Shown here: in pieces, positions 30,801-36,819 of the stretch
How the letters are laid out: each line of letters begins with the position of its first letter
Numbering within the stretch: position 1 is the first letter of the stretch
Source of the DNA: Bifidobacterium primatium
Lineage (GTDB): Bacteria > Actinomycetota > Actinomycetes > Actinomycetales > Bifidobacteriaceae
Reading direction: 5' to 3'
Length of the DNA stretch: 64,000 nt
Assembly: GCF_002802875.1 (NCBI RefSeq)
Contig: NZ_PEBI01000002.1
Span: 137,353 to 201,352, forward strand
Program-made: the position numbers and the translations under genes
The notes under the pieces: model-generated
Told to the model about the DNA's origin: nothing
What the model saw: only the letters and a program-made list of their open reading frames with translations
Database searches by the model: none

Positions 30801-31281
30801 CTTCCAGGTCAACGGCCTGACGCAGCTGTTCAACAGCGGCGTCATCCCCGCCAACGCCTCGCTCGACTGCGTGGACCCGAAGCTGCGCCGCGACGACCAC
30901 ATGGTCTGGCTGCGTTCGCCGCTGCACATCGGCAAGGTGAAGGCCGGTCTCGCCACCTCGCTCGGCTTCGGCCACGTGAGCGGTTTCGCCGCCATCGTGA
31001 ACCCCGGCGCGTTCGAGGCCTCCGTGGCCAACACCGCCGGCGCCGACGCGCTCGACGAATGGCGTAGGCGCGCCAACGCCCGCCTCGCCGCCGGCCAGCG
31101 CCGACTCGAGGAAGGCATGATGGGCCGCGCCGCGCTCTACGAGCCAATCGACAACCGTCGCTTCCGCGAGGACGGCACGAAGCTCGCCGACGGCGGCCGC
31201 TACGACTCGCACGAGGTCGAAAAGGCCATGCTCCTCGATCCGGACGCCCGCCTGGGTGAGTCCGGCTACTACGAGGCGTGA
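21838..31281 (+). CDS. fas: Type I fatty acid synthase (single polypeptide)
   Basis: 3147 residues, the bacterial fungal-type FAS I. Domains in order: acetyltransferase with GHSQG (Ser125); FMN/NADPH enoyl reductase (LLAGMTPTTVDPEIV near 405, VVGGGAGTPERAADYI near 585); dehydratase hot-dog (GDFNPIHTS, His1241); malonyl/palmitoyl transferase with GHSLGEY (Ser1445); an Ala/Pro linker near 1755-1785; acyl carrier domain, where NGVSSRRNQLL places the likely phosphopantetheine Ser at 1841; ketoreductase (VAVVTGVAPNSIAAQ near 2170); ketosynthase with SACATAA (Cys2788), then HDTSTNANDPNE and GHAKGG. Start is ATGATG at 21838/21841 after AAGGA. Makes long-chain acyl-CoA from acetyl- and malonyl-CoA; accD, accC and birA lie directly upstream and acpS 4.3 kb downstream. 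Confidence 0.98.
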   Translation: MMTNEFFLSRLADQPHALAFAGQSTPWPVALADELQNPALAETLRGHAAAAQRLLTPVSAELLATTGRPVDLFGFEPNPARLGAAADAPASVPGIALAQLGALLDAADLGYDVAAAKPVAVLGHSQGILAVHMVKAMQEAGSIDAASDAIDEILAIATLIGVAGTRQARSSALASRSGDATPMLSVKGVTREQIDALVARVVNPRGPISVAVTNSGNHYVLSGYPEDLASFEIEAGKEHRHQAKLREEKVRGGRVFDPTLEYLDVTLPFHSPIMADGVEQAVAWARECGLDADRARLLAAEVLLNHVDWATRVREALESTDPGKLWVVDFGPGTVVGKLLSTVAQGTGVGVVDASTADTRTTLSTLESEPARTQNWTRYAPRVVETPAGPKVRTAFSDLTGKPPVLLAGMTPTTVDPEIVAAAANAGYWAELAGGGQVTAEVFDRHVAKLEEELEEGRTVEFNAMFMDRYLWNLQFGSQRIVPKKRASGTPIDGVVVSAGIPELDEAEELIRTLNADGFPYVSFKPGTVDQIRQVVRIAKAVAPTKVLIEVEGGAAGGHHSWESLDDLLMSTYAEVREQTNLVLVVGGGAGTPERAADYITGQWSRAYDLPLMPVDGVLVGTAAMTAKEAHTSPQVKQLLVETPGITGDDKDADPFAPLGERWVPSGKSVGGVASGLSHLHADIYEVENSSAVCGRLLVRVMKHPEELEARRDEIIAALNKTAKPYFGDLDTMTYYAWAKRFADLSYPWADETYADRFLHLLQRIEARVRDQESGEFESLFAGRDDVLEPAAALKRLKDAYPQSDEITVVPSDVAWFPVLVREYPKPMPFVPVIDNDLLRWWGQDQLWQSEDPRYSADSVRIIPGPISVAAITTVDEPIASILGRFESAMVDRVNEASAAADAESSAAFSTLGGSTSAEEFIRKSPNISWVGHLMANPAYGTKVGDEYYEIRKVGEDGAVEKFDLDIHLDTYWDNDPDGGKSKHAVRDIVIPLNVNGNETGLFPVVDRERLPEHVYRMLADTAGIGNTAITGDKLTAMPEIEKVTDTATYPFGQAHATYTLSANLGFDHEAATGGALPASLVPSRIAPDALVGPAWPAIYAALGSVYVHGFPVIEGLLNAVHLDHLIRLEVTEDELLAHTGETISLTSWAEDYFESASGRVVTIHVTHAAADGTVLANETERFAIRGRAYSDALPAEAPDFGGIDAETLDTPRRLLRRVKVVAPGEMTAFARTSGDFNPIHTSHRGAAVSGLAAPLVHGMWLSATAQHAVQAVDDKGAHYEIAGWTYNMYGMVQLNDEVEISVERVGKVSHGGMVLEVTSRIDGNIVSRGTAIVRAPKSAFVYPGQGIQKQGMVLDERAKSAAARDVWERADRLTRAKLGFSILAVVRDNPKELTANGVTYRHPDGLLNLTQFTQVALATVAFAQTARLRETGSDIWPAYFAGHSLGEYNALSAFANVIPLETVLELVFHRGSTMHHLIPRDAQGRSNYRMGALRPNQFGVDDAHVKEYVESVAEKSGEFLQIVNYNLAGQQYAVAGTIAGLKALKADAARRVAEYGGKPAFMLVPGIDVPFHSTLLRKGVPEFRDKLDALLPKHIDYRGRLVGRYIPNLVATPFEMTKEFAAKILEVVPSERIKAALDDDAVWQSYAEDDQKLGRLLLTELLSWQFASPVRWIETQALLFGEQAKGGLGVEEYVEVGLGNAPTLANLGTKTLRLPDFKNRKVTVYNVGRDEGRVYMTDSDSLVPEEEPTEAPAAEQQTAPAAAPAAPAPATAAAPAPAPAAAAAPDSAVGQLGSAVSGPVEDLPFKASDAIGVLMAYSTKIRLDQIGANDTTDTLTNGVSSRRNQLLMDISSELGVASVDGAAEATLPQLAQIVNKVAPNYKPFGPVLSDAIRDRMRSLFGAAGVKPAHIRDRVTGTWQLGEGWVAAVTAALLLDTREGASSRGDDLAKLPTGAVANAAAADKLIDDAVVLVGQTKGVAVSKPNAGGSAGGAVVDSAALDAFAEKVTGANGVLASTARFVLNELGVAAPVAEPGEDENAAVVEAVNAELGADWPKQVEPRFDANKAILFDDRWASAREDLARAFYNNDAEALNGSFLGLGQAVAAEARWFAAQVSRRHEDSFGVADVFRQSGETGDTFVNLSEEFARIAKEALEPAADDETASRFAGDVAVVTGVAPNSIAAQVVNGLLAGGATVIATSHSFKPSVKAWAKQTYREHAAGDAKLWLVPANLSSYRDVDELVAWVGNVQKKVNGATTTILKPAYEPSLFFPFAAPPVHGTLADSGELFESQARLMLWGVERAIAGLSRIGADTDVQHKLHVVLPGSPNRGIFGGDGAYGEVKSAFDAIVNRARAEKVWSGRVTFAHPKIGWVRGTGLMGGNDPLVAVVERHGIHTYSTADMAVKLLDLADAKARAKAVQVPLDVDLTGGLGNEPIDIKALRAEAMADAAKAEAAEADEAAEQPSEAAAKGETIKALPTPHVPHQAPVDLADWTNVTAKPEDEIVIVSVGELGPWGSGRTRFEAELGIHSDGEVDLSAGAVLELAWNMGLLTWNDSPNPGWYDTDGNLVPEEDIAERYHDEVVARSGIRPFEEGMGDDYKDGADEEEAEVYLDHDVTFSVPTRDIAEEYVKLDPKHTSVAPDAESGEWNVTRHAGSMVRVPRRATMTRTVGGQFPKGFDPLKWGIPASMVGDVDKIALWNIVTTVDAYLSAGFTPAEILESIHPSQVASTQGTGFGGMASMRKLYLDRFLNHEIPTDILQEALPNVVAAHVMQSYIGGYGNMIQPVSACATAAVSLEEGADKIALGKADFVVTGAIDDIGVESVIGFGNMNATANSQEMYDKGIDARFFSRANDRRRGGFLESQGGGTILLTRGDIALKLGLPVAGVVGFIHSYADGAHTSIPAPGLGALAAGRGGKDSKLVHDLAKLGVTPDDIAVVSKHDTSTNANDPNESELHNTLAHAIGRTDGNPLFVISQKTLTGHAKGGACIFQVNGLTQLFNSGVIPANASLDCVDPKLRRDDHMVWLRSPLHIGKVKAGLATSLGFGHVSGFAAIVNPGAFEASVANTAGADALDEWRRRANARLAAGQRRLEEGMMGRAALYEPIDNRRFREDGTKLADGGRYDSHEVEKAMLLDPDARLGESGYYEA
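25815..25830. promoter_or_regulatory. parS-like ParB binding site inside fas
   Basis: TGTTTCACGTGGAACA. It matches the canonical parS 16-mer TGTTTCACGTGAAACA at 15 of 16 bases and, from memory, equals the reverse complement of a natural Bacillus parS variant. It lies within the dehydratase-linked part of fas, a place where codon choice here (GTTTCACGTGGAACA for V-S-R-G-T) is unlike the GC-rich surroundings. Confidence 0.7.
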
Positions 31282-31511
31282 CCTCACCCCTCGGCTCCCC
31301 TCAAGTATGAGGGGAGCTGTCGGCGTAGCCGACTGAGGGGAGTTGCCGTCCCGCTCCCTTCGCCTACGGACAGTCCACTGGACTGTCCTCTTGACGGCTC
31401 AGCTGGACGCCCGCCTTGGCGCCTCCGGCTACTACGAGGTGTGACTCCATCCCTCGGCTCCCCTCAAGTATGAGGGGAGCTGTCGGCGTAGCCGACTGAG
31501 GGGAGTTGCTG
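31243..31511. repeat. Tandem duplication of the fas 3' end plus its palindromic element
   Basis: 31243-31347 and 31406-31511 are near-identical copies, 163 bases apart. Each holds GACGCCCGCCT, TCCGGCTACTACGAGG, the stop region GTGAC, and a CTCCCCTC palindromic element. The ~55 bases between (31352-31404) contain GCCTACGGA, a GGACAGTCC/GGACTGTCC hairpin and TTGACGGCTC, the same mini-element found after pnp. Confidence 0.75.
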
Positions 31512-31555
31512 TCTCGCCAAGCCATCCGGCTCCCTTCTTCGGAAGGGAGCCTTTT

Positions 31556-31895
31556 TCATGTCACGCAATCACTTATCCGTCCATTTGCGTATTCCGTGCC
31601 AGGATTTTGCGGTACGGAACGTCGAGAATCCACATAATGCGTTTCCCTGCCAGGCCATCTGTCGCGGAAACGCATTTCGACGAAAAACCGCATTCCATGA
31701 TTATCAAAAACGTTGGAATTGCAACGAATGTCAATCGTGGGTCTTAACGGTCGTTGTCACGGAGTTCCATATGTCGCCTTTTCGTCATTCCGTGCCAAGT
31801 TCGCGTCCGGATTCCGTGCGCGACCTCCCGCCTTCCGCCCCTCGGACCCTCAAGCATGAGGGGAACCGGCCGTCGTAAGACTGACTGAGGGAGGC
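31556..31895. repeat. Hairpin array, TTCCGTGCCA arm family, copy 1, with a decayed CTCCCCTC element
   Basis: TTCCGTGCCA arms at about 31592 and 31791, TTTCCCTGCCA at about 31641, and partner GTACGGAA/GCGGAAA arms between. AACGTTGGAATTGC lies at about 31709. From 31838 a degraded copy of the CTCCCCTC element follows. The gap 31282-32084 contains no supported gene; an apparent frame at 31558 is repeat-derived. Confidence 0.6.
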
Positions 31896-32084
31896 CGGCA
31901 CGTCGCGCATCTTCCATAGCTTCCCGAGCTCCGTTGTGCATATTGGGAAAGATATTGGATTGTGAAACGTGTGGAGGCGTCGACTTGCGCGAACCCCGTT
32001 CCCGTGTCATCATATTCAGGTTGCCTGAAGCGAGCAGGCCAAACGCGAACGAACACAGCGTCCTGATCGCGAGGGGAACGGCCC

Positions 32085-32166
32085 GGCGGATTTCCCAAGC
32101 GGTCAAAGGGAGCTGACTGTAAATCAGCCGCTTCGTGCTTCAGTGGTTCGAATCCACTATCCGCCA
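32085..32166 (+). tRNA. tRNA-Tyr (GTA)
   Basis: 82 bases with a long variable arm. Acceptor GGCGGAT pairs with ATCCGCC, discriminator A. Anticodon stem CTGA/TCAG with loop CTGTAAA gives GTA. TTCGAATC in the T loop. Confidence 0.96.
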
Positions 32167-32167
32167 C

Positions 32168-32239
<72 letters not shown>

Positions 32240-32297
32240 CTCTCAACTCTCTTATTTTTTGTTTCCTTCTTCTCTGCCATTGTTCCTCGGGATAGAG

Positions 32298-32313
32298 TTG
32301 TTCTTGAGAACAA
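32298..32313. promoter_or_regulatory. Palindromic operator before the cupin gene
   Basis: TTGTTCTTGAGAACAA, arms of seven with a two-base centre, ending at the ribosome site AAAGGAG of the cupin gene. A TTGTTCCTCG half-like copy lies 20 bases upstream. Confidence 0.5.
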
Positions 32314-32325
32314 AGGAGTCCCGAT

Positions 32326-32712
32326 ATGGCCAATGAAACGACGATTAACGCAACGTCTCCCAACTCAGTGACATCATCCAACGGCCAGCCCCAGCTGATG
32401 ACGATGGAGTTCATCGACGACCTCAGGTCCATGGTCGAGGTGCAGCCCGAGTCCACCGTCTCACGCACCGTGATGCAGGTGGAGGGCGCCAACGTGGTGC
32501 TCTTCTCCTTCGACAAAGGACAGGAGCTCAGCGAGCACACCGCCGCCATGCCCGTGCTCGTGCAGTGCCTCGAAGGCCGGCTCAGGATCACCGGCGGCGG
32601 CAAGACCGTGGACCTCACCCCGGGCGGCATCCTGCACTTCCCGACCCGTCTGCCCCACGCGGTCTACGCCGAGGAACCCTCCAAGATGATGCTCATCATG
32701 ATGCGCCGCTAG
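32326..32712 (+). CDS. Cupin domain protein
   Basis: 128 residues, a single double-stranded beta-helix. Visible cupin features: FSFDKGQELSEHTAAMPVLVQCLEGRLRITGGGKTVDLTPGGILHFPTRLPHAV, that is the H(x)n...G(x)5-6PxG...H pattern. His of SEHTAA and His of LPHAV are likely metal ligands. Length and layout match small stand-alone cupins that handle redox or ligand sensing; no substrate can be named. AAAGGAG precedes the ATG and overlaps a palindromic operator, so it is probably tightly repressed. Confidence 0.85.
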   Translation: MANETTINATSPNSVTSSNGQPQLMTMEFIDDLRSMVEVQPESTVSRTVMQVEGANVVLFSFDKGQELSEHTAAMPVLVQCLEGRLRITGGGKTVDLTPGGILHFPTRLPHAVYAEEPSKMMLIMMRR

Positions 32713-32736
32713 GATGCCGCGTCGGATTGCGGGCTG

Positions 32737-33003
32737 CCGGACGCTCGACGTCCCGTTCCCGTGTGTTGTGGAAGGCGCGGCGGATAGGAATCGTGGACGT
32801 TGTTTCGTTCCTGTGCGTTGTGGTGATGGCAACGGATGAGAACCGTGTGGGATGCAGCGTTCTCGTTTGTTGCGACGGGGGCAACGGATGGGAATCGAGC
32901 AAGGAAATAGGGTTCCTGTGCGATGTGGCGGGCATGACGGATGGGAACCGTGCGAGGTGCCGCGTTCCTGTTCGTCGTGTCGATTGTGACGGACGGGAAT
33001 CGC
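32737..33003. repeat. Hairpin array, GTTCC/CGTTG arm family, copy 2
   Basis: Five or so units: GTTCCTGTGCGTTG...CAACGGATGAGAAC (32807-32845), GTTCTCGTTTGTTGC...GCAACGGATGGGAA (32861-32895), GTTCCTGTGCGATG...GACGGATGGGAAC (32911-32948) and GTTCCTGTTCGTCG...GACGGACGGGAAT (32965-32999). Same spacing of arms as the array at 11806. The gap 32713-33161 holds no gene. Confidence 0.72.
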
Positions 33004-33161
33004 AGGAGTGCTTCCTTTTCGTGGGAGTGCTCCCTTTTCCTCATGTGAGCGCTCGCCTTGCGCGACACGGTATCGAACCGGTTTGATACGACGGTTCGAT
33101 GCGCTACGATGAGAGATGTATTCACAACAATCAGGCGTTTGATGGAACGAAGGAGTTTCCC

Positions 33162-35075
33162 ATGCCGAAAGCCGAGAAGAAGACCACCGCGAAAACCGCC
33201 ACCAAGAGCGCCGCACGCTCCACGCGCGTCACGAAATCAACCGCCGCAAAGACAACGGAACCCGCCAAGCCCGTCGTGGACGACTCCGTCTTCCAGGAGC
33301 GCCTCGCCCGTCATGCCGACGAGCTCGGACGCCTGTTCTCCGAACTCTACTCCGACGCCTCCGCCCTCGACGACCTCAAGGCCGCCATGGCCGAGGCGTA
33401 CGCCGCCCGCCCCGACGACCTCAAGGAGCTCGACGCCAAGCGCGAGGCCGACCCCGACTGGTACAAGCGCGGCAACATGTTCGGCATGACCCTCTACACC
33501 GACCTGTTCGCCGGCGACCTCAAGAAGCTCGCCGACCGCGTGCCCTACCTCGAGGAGCAGAAGCTCACCTACCTGCACCTCATGCCGCTGCTGCAGATGC
33601 CGCACCCGCAGAACGACGGCGGCTACGCGGTCGAGGACTTCGACAACGTCGACCCCACGCTCGGCACCAACGAGGACCTCGCCGCCCTCACCGCCAAGCT
33701 GCGCAAGGCCGGCATCAGCCTCTGCCTCGACTTCGTGATGAACCACACCGCCTCGTCGCACCGCTGGGCCAAGGCCGCGCAGGCCGGCGACCCCGAATAC
33801 CAGGACTACTACTTCTGCTACGACGACCGTACCATCCCCGACCAGTACGACGCCGTCGTGCCGCAGGTGTTCCCCGGCACCGCCCCCGGCAACTTCAGCT
33901 GGAACGAGCAGATGGGCAAGTGGGTCATGACCCAGTTCTACCCGTTCCAGTGGGACCTCAACTACCGCAACCCCAAGGTGCTCGTCGCCATGCTCTCCAG
34001 CGCCCTGCACCTCGCCAACCTCGGCGTCGAGGTGCTGCGCATCGACGCCGTGCCCTACATCTGGAAGGTGCTCGGCACCAACTGCCGCAACCTGCCGCAG
34101 GTCCACACCATCGTGCGCATGCTGCGCATCGCCCTCGAATGCGTGTGCCCGGCCGTCGTGCTCAAGGGCGAGGTCGTCATGGCCCCCAAGGAGCTTGCCG
34201 CCTACTTCGGCACCGAAGAGGCCCCCGAATGCCACATGCTGTACAACGTCTCCATCATGGTGAACCTGTGGAGCGCGCTCGCCAGCCAGGACACGCGCCT
34301 GCTCAAGACCCAGATCGACAAGCTCAACGCCCTTCCCGAGAACTGCTGGTTCGTCAACTACCTGCGTTGCCATGACGACATCGGCTGGGGTCTGGATGAG
34401 GACGTCGAGGAGGAGATCGGCATCGATCCGCTCAAGCACAAGGAATTCCTCTACCACTTCTACGAGGGATGCGTGCCCGGCAGCTGGGCCATGGGCGAGC
34501 TCTACAACTACGACCCCGCCACCAAGGACGCCCGCAGCTGCGGCACCACCGCCAGCCTGTGCGGCGTGGAGAAGGCGCTCATCACGCATGACCACCCCTC
34601 CTACGAGCGAGCCCTCCAGCGCGATCTGCTCATGCACCGCGCCATGGCGTTCCTGCGCGGCTTCCCCATGCTCAACTGCGGCGACGAGATCGGCCAGCTC
34701 AACGGTTGGGACTACAAGGAGGACTCCGCCCGCGTGGAGGACAGCCGCAACCTGCACCGCAGCAAGTTCGACTGGGAGAAGGCCGCGCTGCGCGAGGAGC
34801 CCGGCACCCTGCAGAACCGTCTGTGGGAAGGCATGGAGGGCCTGCGCGAGATGCGTGACGACCCGTGCTTCGCGCCCGACGCCTGGACGAGCACGTGGGA
34901 CACGCACAACAATGCCGTCCTCGCCGTGATTCGCAAGTCCGGCGATCGTACGCTCATCGGCCTGTTCAACTTCTCCGGATTCGAGCAGTCGGTGCATCTC
35001 GACGGCAGCGAGGGCCTCATCGCCCGCGTCTCCACCGACCTCAAGCCCTACGAGGCCAAGCTCATCCACCTGTGA
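33162..35075 (+). CDS. Amylosucrase (GH13)
   Basis: 637 residues from ATG 33162 with AAGGAG; the frame extends to 33099. Splits sucrose and transfers glucose to alpha-1,4-glucan, or hydrolyses sucrose. After a Lys/Ala/Thr-rich start (KTTAKTATKSAARSTRVTKS), the barrel carries YLHLMPLLQMP, DFVMNHTASSH (metal and substrate His), LRIDAVPYIWK (nucleophile Asp295), LKGEVVMAP (acid/base Glu337) and RCHDDIGWG (Asp405). These, with NYRNPKVL and EDSRNLHR, fit amylosucrase rather than sucrose phosphorylase or alpha-amylase. No signal peptide, so intracellular. The Lys-rich N-terminal extension is unusual. Confidence 0.88.
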   Translation: MPKAEKKTTAKTATKSAARSTRVTKSTAAKTTEPAKPVVDDSVFQERLARHADELGRLFSELYSDASALDDLKAAMAEAYAARPDDLKELDAKREADPDWYKRGNMFGMTLYTDLFAGDLKKLADRVPYLEEQKLTYLHLMPLLQMPHPQNDGGYAVEDFDNVDPTLGTNEDLAALTAKLRKAGISLCLDFVMNHTASSHRWAKAAQAGDPEYQDYYFCYDDRTIPDQYDAVVPQVFPGTAPGNFSWNEQMGKWVMTQFYPFQWDLNYRNPKVLVAMLSSALHLANLGVEVLRIDAVPYIWKVLGTNCRNLPQVHTIVRMLRIALECVCPAVVLKGEVVMAPKELAAYFGTEEAPECHMLYNVSIMVNLWSALASQDTRLLKTQIDKLNALPENCWFVNYLRCHDDIGWGLDEDVEEEIGIDPLKHKEFLYHFYEGCVPGSWAMGELYNYDPATKDARSCGTTASLCGVEKALITHDHPSYERALQRDLLMHRAMAFLRGFPMLNCGDEIGQLNGWDYKEDSARVEDSRNLHRSKFDWEKAALREEPGTLQNRLWEGMEGLREMRDDPCFAPDAWTSTWDTHNNAVLAVIRKSGDRTLIGLFNFSGFEQSVHLDGSEGLIARVSTDLKPYEAKLIHL

Positions 35076-35165
35076 GTTTCCGGGGTCGGGTCTGAGCGCT
35101 CGGGTTTGGTTTCATGGGTTGGCTGCTCGGACGTGAGTTTCCGGACTTGGCCTTTCGTCTCTCCT

Positions 35166-35203
35166 CGGTCGGTTTCTCCCTGTAGGAACCGACCGTTGTT
35201 ATT
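35166..35203 (+). terminator. Terminator after the amylosucrase gene
   Basis: CGGTCGGTT (35166-35174) pairs with AACCGACCG (35187-35195), loop of 12, then TTGTTATTT. Confidence 0.8.
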
Positions 35204-35214
35204 TCCGGGTGGCG

Positions 35215-35505
35215 CCGTGCCGTTGAATCGTGTCATCGGATGTCGTATTTGTTGATTTTCGTACTTTGTGCCGCAATGTCGTGGCACGGAAGCGTCATCG
35301 AGCCGGATTTGTTATTCCGTGGCGGTTCCTATGGGATATGCCTCCTGATAAACGTTGAAATTGCAATAATGTTGATGGCTGCTGCACGCCGGATTCCGGC
35401 AGCGAATCGCGACTATTGCGGGAATCGTATTCCGTGCCAACGGAATGCGGCGGGGAGACGTGTCTGCCCGTGAATATGGCATTCCGTGCCACCCGTTCCG
35501 TTCGT
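35215..35505. repeat. Hairpin array, TTCCGTGCCA arm family, copy 2
   Basis: GTGGCACGGAA (35281-35291), TATTCCGTGGC (35314-35324), GGAATCGTATTCCGTGCCA (35421-35439) and GGCATTCCGTGCCAC (35478-35492). AAACGTTGAAATTGC lies at 35350-35364, as in the arrays at 8171 and 31556. No gene is visible between 35076 and 35595. Confidence 0.65.
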
Positions 35506-35595
35506 AAGATGATTACGTCGACTGAATCGTCGGATCGGTCGCGGCCGCCGAACCGCCGGAGCGGCTGGAGACAATGGATGAAGGGACACGGCATC

Positions 35596-36141
35596 ATGAA
35601 CGCTGATTCGATTGACCTCCCGCGCCCGTCCACGGTCCTCGGACTCGGCCACGACGTGGTCGACATCGCCGCGTTCGCCGAGCAGCTGGCCGAGCCCGGC
35701 TCGCGCATGCGTGCGTTGTTCTCATCGCGCGAACTGCGGCAGGCGGCGTTGCGCGCCCGCGTCAAGCACGACGACGAATCCGCGCATCTCGCCGTGCGAT
35801 GGGCCGGCAAGGAGGCCGTGCTCAAGGCGTGGAGCGAGGCGCTTGAGTCCCGTCCGAATCCATATACGCTCGACGATTTTCCCTGGTCCGGCATCGAGAT
35901 CCTTGACGATTCGCGAGGCCGACCGAGCGTGACGCTGCGTGCCGACGTCGACCGGACGCTGCATGGGTCCCTTGCCGATGATTCGACGGCGTTGTCGTCC
36001 GCTCCGTCGCTCGCCGCTCGACCGGTCTCTTCGTCGGCTGCTCAGCCGGTCTCTTCGTCGTACTCCCGACTGGCGTGGCATGTTTCGTTGAGCCACGACG
36101 GTCCCGTCGCCTCTGCCGTCATCCTGCTGGTCCGCGAATGA
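35596..36141 (+). CDS. acpS: Holo-[acyl-carrier-protein] synthase
   Basis: 181 residues from ATG 35596; an ATG at 35578 with GGAG upstream would add six. Motifs: VLGLGHDVVDIAAFAEQL (metal Asp), RMRALFSSRELRQAA, HLAVRWAGKEAVLKAWSE (the WAxKEAxxKA signature) and WHVSLSHDGPVASAVILL. It moves phosphopantetheine from CoA to the Ser in the FAS carrier domain. Slightly longer than usual because of a Ser/Ala-rich insert (ALSSAPSLAARPVSSSAAQP) before the last strands; this insert has internal repeats of PVSSS. Lies 4.3 kb after fas with unrelated genes between. Confidence 0.9.
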   Translation: MNADSIDLPRPSTVLGLGHDVVDIAAFAEQLAEPGSRMRALFSSRELRQAALRARVKHDDESAHLAVRWAGKEAVLKAWSEALESRPNPYTLDDFPWSGIEILDDSRGRPSVTLRADVDRTLHGSLADDSTALSSAPSLAARPVSSSAAQPVSSSYSRLAWHVSLSHDGPVASAVILLVRE

Positions 36142-36174
36142 TTTCCGCGATCGGCGCTCTGTTCACTCTCGATG

Positions 36175-36385
36175 CGTCGGTTATAACGCATCCATGCGTA
36201 AAACCCGACGCGTGGAGCCGCCATGGGGAGGGTTTTCCGCAACCATCCGTTATAACCGCCTCTCAGGGGCGGTGCGGGTCGGTTATAACGCACGCATGCG
36301 TAAAACCCGACGGATAGGACCGCGGAGAGGGAGCTTTTTCGCAGCCGCGCGGTTGCGGCGCGCTATAACCGCACGGTAGCCGGAT
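36175..36385. repeat. Hairpin array, GGTTATAACG arm family
   Basis: A 33-base unit beginning TCGGTTATAACGCA and ending GTAAAACCCGACG occurs at 36178-36210 and 36279-36311, differing at only a few positions. CCGTTATAACCGCC (36248-36261) and CGCTATAACCGC (36361-36372) are partner arms. Confidence 0.7.
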
Positions 36386-36819
36386 ACTGGACGAATGACG
36401 ATCGGATATCGGTCGGGCGACGGCCACATGTCGGTCGGACGGCGGCCGCATGACGATTGGACGACGGTCGTATACCGACCGAAAAACTCACAAATCAACA
36501 TTTCGCCGCCAGACGTTCAAAAATGTTCGTTTTATGCTTCGAAAGACAGTGATATCAACGACGATATTTCCTGTGAAATATCTCACAAAATAGGATAAAT
36601 GCTCTTGGATGCTTGAAAACTATCCAAATCGAACATATTTCATTGTTTAGTTGACCGTTTTGCGAGCGTATATGCCATATTTGTTGTTCCCATTTGTTTC
36701 CTTCGTGTTTGACTAATTGCGTTTTTGGGGCCACAATGGCGTTGTTCACGCAAACCGATGAAGGTATTGCACTCCGGCGCCGCAGCTGGAGGGACGCATG
36801 GAAGGAAGGACGGAGCAGC
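36386..36819. other. AT-rich upstream region of the symporter gene
   Basis: Below about 36480 the sequence turns strongly AT-rich relative to the rest of the window. It holds a CRP-type palindrome at 36572 and several AT-rich promoter-like stretches. The open frame from 36694 is not a coding extension. No separate gene is seen. Confidence 0.5.
36572..36587. promoter_or_regulatory. CRP/GlxR-type binding site
   Basis: TGTGAAATATCTCACA fits TGTGA-N2-TA-N2-TCACA exactly, the form used by actinobacterial CRP/GlxR proteins. It lies about 230 bases upstream of the symporter start, so cAMP-type or carbon-linked control is possible. Confidence 0.6.

Noticed and set aside
25819-31287. An 1822-codon open frame on the minus strand opposite fas
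   Set aside because: It mirrors the GC-rich third-position pattern of fas, shows Gly/His/Val/Leu-rich low-complexity translation and no domain. It is a shadow frame.
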